From NCBI GenBank assembly GCA_002439165.1, contig DJTE01000021.1, positions 190,881 to 241,727 of the forward strand: DNA of 50,847 bases, read 5' to 3'. Of the stretch, positions 47,434 to 50,847 are shown piece by piece. Position 1 is the stretch's first letter. Each line of letters opens with the position of its first letter. The notes beneath the pieces are model-generated. The model did no database searches. It was not told the origin of the DNA and saw only the letters and a program-made list of their open reading frames with translations. Position numbers and translations under genes: made by a program. Origin of the DNA: Chryseobacterium indologenes (GTDB lineage: Bacteria; Bacteroidota; Bacteroidia; Flavobacteriales; Weeksellaceae).

Positions 47434-47985
47434 ATGAAGAACTTTAAAATAACTTTCACATTAGTATTATTACTGCTTATTGGTTTTTCCAAAGCCCAGA
47501 AAATAGGTGTTGTGGATACTAATGAAATTCTGAATAAAATGCCTCAGTACAAAGAAGCAGAAGCAAGACTTAATGCCCAGATCGATACCTGGCAGTCTGA
47601 ACTTCAGAATCTGCAGTCTGAGTACGAAAGGAAAAAAGCCGCATTTGAAAGTGAAAAGGTTCTGTTGATAGGGGATCAGCTGAAACTTAGAGAAAAAGAG
47701 GTAATGGACCTTGATAAAAATATCAAAACCACAACAAGTTTAAGATTCGGAGCCAACGGAGAAATTACAAAACTCAGAACCAATCTCGTTTTACCTTTCC
47801 AGGATCAGATCTGGGGAGCCATCAAAACAATGGCCGAGAAAAACGGATTGGGCACGGTTCTTGATAAAACAAGTAACAATGTTCTTTTTCTCCAGAAAAA
47901 GTATGATTATACCGAGAAAGTTCTTGATATTCTGTTGAAAGGAACAGAAAAAAAAGAGAAAAGTAACAGCAAAAGTAAAAAATAA
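47434..47985 (+). CDS. OmpH/Skp family periplasmic chaperone, copy 1
   Basis: The 183-residue protein begins with a signal peptide (about 1-21, ending SKAQ), then KIGVVDTNEILNKMPQYKEAEARLNAQI, the OmpH start, and continues as long charged helices forming the Skp tentacles (about 45-115). A closing helix precedes a Lys/Ser-rich tail of about 15 residues. Skp carries unfolded outer-membrane proteins to BamA. It lies 10 bases downstream of bamA and is likely co-transcribed. Confidence 0.87.
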   Translation: MKNFKITFTLVLLLLIGFSKAQKIGVVDTNEILNKMPQYKEAEARLNAQIDTWQSELQNLQSEYERKKAAFESEKVLLIGDQLKLREKEVMDLDKNIKTTTSLRFGANGEITKLRTNLVLPFQDQIWGAIKTMAEKNGLGTVLDKTSNNVLFLQKKYDYTEKVLDILLKGTEKKEKSNSKSKK

Positions 47986-48006
47986 AAACATCAATTAACT
48001 TTTGCT

Positions 48007-48014
48007 TACATTTG
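48007..48014 (+). promoter_or_regulatory. Bacteroidetes -7 box for the second OmpH gene
   Basis: TACATTTG matches TAnnTTTG in the 67-base gap before the second chaperone. It is 38 bases before the ATG at 48053. The second chaperone may therefore have its own transcript. Confidence 0.4.
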
Positions 48015-48052
48015 AAATCTAAAAAACAAATTAAATTATTTATTAACCAGTT

Positions 48053-48556
48053 ATGAAAAAATTAAGTGTATTATTTGCAGCGGTGATGATGGTTGTATCA
48101 GTAGGTATGGCAAAAGCTCAGAAAATGGCTACTTTAGATGTATCTGCAGTTCTTAATGCAATGCCCGAAAAGAAAAAAGCTGATGCTGAACTAAAAACAT
48201 TTTTAGATACTAAACAAGCCGAAATTAAGAAAAGAGTAGATGCAGGAGAAGCTAAACTAAAGCAGTATACTGAGGAGGCTCCTAAGAAAACTGCTGATGA
48301 AAACAAAGCAAGAGAAGCTGAATTAGGTAAAATCCGTGAAGAAATCGGACAAATGCAGGAAAAAGCTCAGAAAGATCTTGGAGCAAAACAGGATGCGATC
48401 TTCGGACCAATCGAAAAGAAACTGAACGATGCCGTTGAGAAAGTAGCTAAAGCCAATGGTTATGATTATATCATGGATTCAAACTCTCAGGCTTTCATTT
48501 ACAAAGCAGGTATCGATGCTACTGCTGCTGTAAAAAAAGAATTAGGAATTAACTAA
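48053..48556 (+). CDS. OmpH/Skp family periplasmic chaperone, copy 2
   Basis: A signal peptide (about 1-22, ending AKAQ) leads into KMATLDVSAVLNAMPEKKKADAEL and a long lysine- and glutamate-rich coiled coil (about 45-115), then ANGYDYIMDSNSQAFIYKAG, a common OmpH ending. It is 167 residues and diverged from the copy just upstream, lacking its basic tail. The two may form separate or mixed trimers. A strong terminator follows. Confidence 0.87.
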   Translation: MKKLSVLFAAVMMVVSVGMAKAQKMATLDVSAVLNAMPEKKKADAELKTFLDTKQAEIKKRVDAGEAKLKQYTEEAPKKTADENKAREAELGKIREEIGQMQEKAQKDLGAKQDAIFGPIEKKLNDAVEKVAKANGYDYIMDSNSQAFIYKAGIDATAAVKKELGIN

Positions 48557-48583
48557 GAATTTAACAAAGTTTTATAAATCCTG

Positions 48584-48610
48584 CCGCCCCTTTTAGAGGC
48601 GGTTTTTTTT
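48584..48610 (+). terminator. Terminator after the second OmpH gene
   Basis: CCGCC (48584-48588) pairs with GGCGG (48598-48602), followed by eight T. The -7 box of the next gene begins at 48612, so the two signals almost touch. Confidence 0.85.
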
Positions 48611-48611
48611 G

Positions 48612-48619
48612 TATTTTTG
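48612..48619 (+). promoter_or_regulatory. Bacteroidetes -7 box for a nearly leaderless thioesterase gene
   Basis: TATTTTTG followed by CGCT matches TAnnTTTG. The ATG is at 48624, four bases after the box, so transcription would start at or next to the first codon. Confidence 0.5.
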
Positions 48620-48623
48620 CGCT

Positions 48624-49109
48624 ATGGAAAAAGAAGTATCAACAACGGTAAAAGTGCGTTTCAGTGATTGCGATCCGATAGGACATCTGAATAATGTGAA
48701 ATATCTGGACTATATGTTCAATGCAAGAGAAGATCATGTAGAAACATTTTATGGATTTACCTATGAAGAATACACCAAGCAGACCGGCTGTACCTGGATT
48801 GCCATTCAGAATGAAATTGCCTATTTAAAAGAAGTACGGTATAATACCCAGGTAGTGATCAGCAGTAAAACCATTGAGGTGCAGGACAGAACGGCAAAAG
48901 TAGAGATTCTGATGAAAAGCCTGGACGAAAAAACAGTTCATGCCGTTTTATGGGTTACTGTGATCTACTTCAATGTAAAAACAAGAAGATCCGAAGTTCA
49001 TCCGGAAGATATAAAAGAAACTTTCATGAAATTCTATGTAGATCTGGAGCAAAAAGAATTTCAGCCGAGAGTTAAATTCCTGAGATCACAGAACGCAAAA
49101 AATTCATAA
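48624..49109 (+). CDS. Acyl-CoA thioesterase, 4HBT hotdog family
   Basis: The 161-residue protein has the 4HBT signature VRFSDCDPIGHLNNVKYLDYM, with the catalytic aspartate D17 and the N-N-V-KY helix. It probably hydrolyses acyl-CoA thioesters; substrate is not readable. It is distinct from the pigment-cluster thioesterase at 9574-10002. I start at 48624 because a longer TTG start (48609) would lie inside the promoter and terminator. A gap of 45 bases separates it from rfbD. Confidence 0.82.
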   Translation: MEKEVSTTVKVRFSDCDPIGHLNNVKYLDYMFNAREDHVETFYGFTYEEYTKQTGCTWIAIQNEIAYLKEVRYNTQVVISSKTIEVQDRTAKVEILMKSLDEKTVHAVLWVTVIYFNVKTRRSEVHPEDIKETFMKFYVDLEQKEFQPRVKFLRSQNAKNS

Positions 49110-49154
49110 CAGATTAGGACCATTCCTTACCACAACCCACATATAAAGTTAAAG

Positions 49155-50015
49155 ATGAAAAAAATCGCAGTAATAGGCAGCAACGGACAATTGGGAAACT
49201 GTATCAGAAAATTAGCCCCTGATTTCGAACATGCTTATGAGTTTATATTTACCGATTCAAAAACACTGGACATTACAGACGAAGATCAGGTTAATGATTT
49301 CTTCTACGACAATAAGCCGGATTACTGTATCAATGCTTCTGCATATACAGCTGTTGACCTCGCAGAAAAAGAAAGTGAAAAAGCATTTGCCGTAAATGCA
49401 TATGGAGTGGCTCATCTGGCCCAGGCATGCACAGAGTATAAAAGTATTCTGATCCATGTATCCACAGACTATGTTTTTGACGGAAATACAAATCTCCCTT
49501 ATTCAGAAGATGATTTTACCGATCCAACCGGAGTGTACGGACTTTCAAAAAGAAAAGGAGAAGAACTGGCGCTGGAAATCCACCCTCAGACCATTATTCT
49601 CAGAACTTCATGGCTGTATTCCGAGTTTAATAAAAACTTTGTGAAAACCATGCTCAATCTGTTTTCCCAAAAAGACGAACTGGGAATTGTAGCCGATCAG
49701 TTTGGCCAGCCTACCAATGCAAACGATCTGGCCGAAGCTATTATGGACATTATTGAAACACCTTACAAAACCTTTGGTATATTCCACTTTTCCAATTATC
49801 CCGAAACAACATGGTTCGATTTTGCAAAGAAAATAGCGGAATTCTCAAACTCTCCGGTAAAATTAAATGCACTCACTACGGAACAGTATCCCACTCCCGC
49901 CAAAAGACCGGCCAGAAGTACCATGTCTCTGGATAAAATAGAAGAAACCTATAAAATAGAACCAAAACATTGGGAAAACAGCCTGGAAGAATGTGTCAAA
50001 ATCCTGATGCAATAA
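49155..50015 (+). CDS. rfbD: dTDP-4-dehydrorhamnose reductase
   Basis: The 286-residue short-chain reductase catalyses the last step of dTDP-L-rhamnose synthesis. It has the NAD(P)-binding loop GSNGQLG (8-14), STDYVFDG (103-110), and Y128-x3-K132 in YGLSKRKGE, all intact. The C-terminal RPARSTMSLDKIEETY segment, which lines the sugar pocket, is typical. The rest of the rhamnose pathway (rfbA, rfbB, rfbC) is not in the window, so this copy stands alone. Confidence 0.9.
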   Translation: MKKIAVIGSNGQLGNCIRKLAPDFEHAYEFIFTDSKTLDITDEDQVNDFFYDNKPDYCINASAYTAVDLAEKESEKAFAVNAYGVAHLAQACTEYKSILIHVSTDYVFDGNTNLPYSEDDFTDPTGVYGLSKRKGEELALEIHPQTIILRTSWLYSEFNKNFVKTMLNLFSQKDELGIVADQFGQPTNANDLAEAIMDIIETPYKTFGIFHFSNYPETTWFDFAKKIAEFSNSPVKLNALTTEQYPTPAKRPARSTMSLDKIEETYKIEPKHWENSLEECVKILMQ

Positions 50016-50025
50016 TATAATAGAT

Positions 50026-50706
50026 ATGAAAAACTTAGTGCTTACCTTTTCTGTATTATGTGCCCAGCTGGTTTGTGCACAAAACGTATATCTGACGAAA
50101 GTGGAGAAAGTGAATGATAATACAGATAAATTTTTATACAAAAAACCGGATGCTGTTACAGATGCCCAATATTTAGGCGAAATTGATGTGCAGGGATTCT
50201 CAAAAGATGATGCCGCAGTTTTTTCAATGATTTATAAAAAGGCAAAAGAGATCGGAGCCAATTCAATTACCTTAAAACCTTTCGAAAATGTTGACGGGTC
50301 ACCCCAGCCATTCAATCCTGCCAACTATAAACTCGCTTTATATTATATACCCAAAGAAAAACTGGGAGGCCAGAAAGGAATGCTTCATATATTTGCCTCT
50401 TCGGAAAAAGATCAGAAAATAAATATCAACAGAAAAGATTACATTCTTTCCCCAAGATCTTACCTGATGCTGGAAATCATTCCCGGAGAGATCTATACCA
50501 TGTCAACAAAAAAATTATTAGGTTCTACCATTAAAGTTCAGCCTAAAACAGCAGAGGAGAATCTGTACTTCCAGATTTCCTCACTTCAAGTTAAATCCGA
50601 TACTTCAGGAGTAGGTGGGTTAAATCTTAAATCAGGAGATATTATCGGATTGGAAAAATCTTATGCAGAGTTTTTAAGCCTGATTTATCAGCCAAAAAAA
50701 CAGTAA
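50026..50706 (+). CDS. Secreted protein of unknown function
   Basis: The 226-residue product has a signal peptide (about 1-19, ending VCAQ) and a mixed alpha/beta body. A segment YLGEIDVQGFSKDDAAVFSMIYKKA and then ANSITLKPFENV suggests an RcsF/YjfY-like or DUF4156-type small sensor fold, but I cannot confirm this. There are no cysteines after the signal, so no lipoprotein or disulfide is expected. It lies 10 bases after rfbD and may be co-transcribed with it. A weak A+T hairpin follows. Confidence 0.65.
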   Translation: MKNLVLTFSVLCAQLVCAQNVYLTKVEKVNDNTDKFLYKKPDAVTDAQYLGEIDVQGFSKDDAAVFSMIYKKAKEIGANSITLKPFENVDGSPQPFNPANYKLALYYIPKEKLGGQKGMLHIFASSEKDQKININRKDYILSPRSYLMLEIIPGEIYTMSTKKLLGSTIKVQPKTAEENLYFQISSLQVKSDTSGVGGLNLKSGDIIGLEKSYAEFLSLIYQPKKQ

Positions 50707-50740
50707 AACGTAATTTTAAAAATTCTTCAGCAAAATAATT

Positions 50741-50761
50741 AAACATTAGTTTAATGTTTTT
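50741..50761 (+). terminator. A+T-rich hairpin, possible terminator
   Basis: AAACATTA (50741-50748) pairs perfectly with TAATGTTT (50752-50759) around a GTT loop, followed by more T. The stem is A+T only, so termination strength is uncertain. The remaining bases to 50847 show no gene. Confidence 0.5.
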
Positions 50762-50847
50762 CTTCCTGTATTACAGTTGTTTAGCTTTTTTCGTTACGTG
50801 AATGTAAATTTTATGTTAACTCAGCTTGTTTTGCGTTATAATAAGTT

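Noticed and set aside
1..50847. tRNA, rRNA, insertion sequence or prophage genes
   Set aside because: I looked for cloverleaf-type and transposase-type signals and saw none, but a covariance-model search was not possible.

Overview
The window looks like chromosomal DNA of a Flavobacteriia member, most likely Chryseobacterium or a close Weeksellaceae relative. Evidence: a flexirubin-type pigment cluster, a type IX secretion (T9SS) sorting tail, Bacteroidetes-style -7 boxes (TAnnTTTG), weak Shine-Dalgarno signals, an AT-rich coding style, and the gene order DUF6089-like / uppS / bamA / ompH / ompH.

Bases 1-459 hold two diverged copies of a roughly 202-bp intergenic repeat. Bases 460-13532 (minus strand) are a tightly packed, probably single operon for the aryl-polyene half of flexirubin and its delivery to the envelope. 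Read in transcription order from 13532 down to 460 it has a small conserved protein, a BtrH-like protein, an ABC-2 exporter pair, a hotdog thioesterase, a ketosynthase, a half-ketosynthase-like protein, an acyl carrier protein, a second ketosynthase, a catalytically degenerate ketosynthase (chain-length-factor-like), a polysaccharide deacetylase, a LolA-like carrier, a lipoprotein, a beta-barrel protein, a HFPG-type dehydratase, a small secreted protein and a GT2-DUF2062 glycosyltransferase. A divergent M16 zinc peptidase (13797-16709, plus) separates this from the dialkylresorcinol half (17061-23703, minus): a 1220-residue MMPL exporter/acyltransferase fusion, DarA, DarB and two ApeP-like hotdog proteins. 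Ketoreductase, aromatic ammonia-lyase and CoA-ligase genes expected for the full pathway are not in the window. The intergenic gap 16710-17060 carries a parS-like palindrome and a REP-like hairpin pair.

From 23900 almost everything reads rightward: a membrane protein plus EpsG-like polymerase pair, a large duplicated T9SS-sorted surface protein, and topA. An AT-rich insert follows (32769-35373) with a DUF6705-like lipoprotein, a lipoprotein carrying a JAMM/JAB-like metallopeptidase signature, and a divergent XRE regulator sitting next to a perfect 13-bp inverted repeat. After it come an arginase-fold protein that lacks its metal ligands, then an exopolysaccharide module: SGNH hydrolase, GT2, WecA/MraY-like phosphosugar transferase, Wza-like lipoprotein, and a Wzc-like tyrosine kinase ending in nine Gly-Tyr pairs.

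The right end is envelope housekeeping: a DUF6089-like barrel, uppS, bamA, two Skp/OmpH chaperones, a hotdog thioesterase, rfbD and one unknown secreted protein. No tRNA, rRNA, CRISPR array, transposase or prophage gene was seen. The least explained parts are the JAMM-lipoprotein/DUF6705/XRE cassette, the three-part MMPL fusion, the envelope-delivery genes built into the pigment operon, and the parS-like site.
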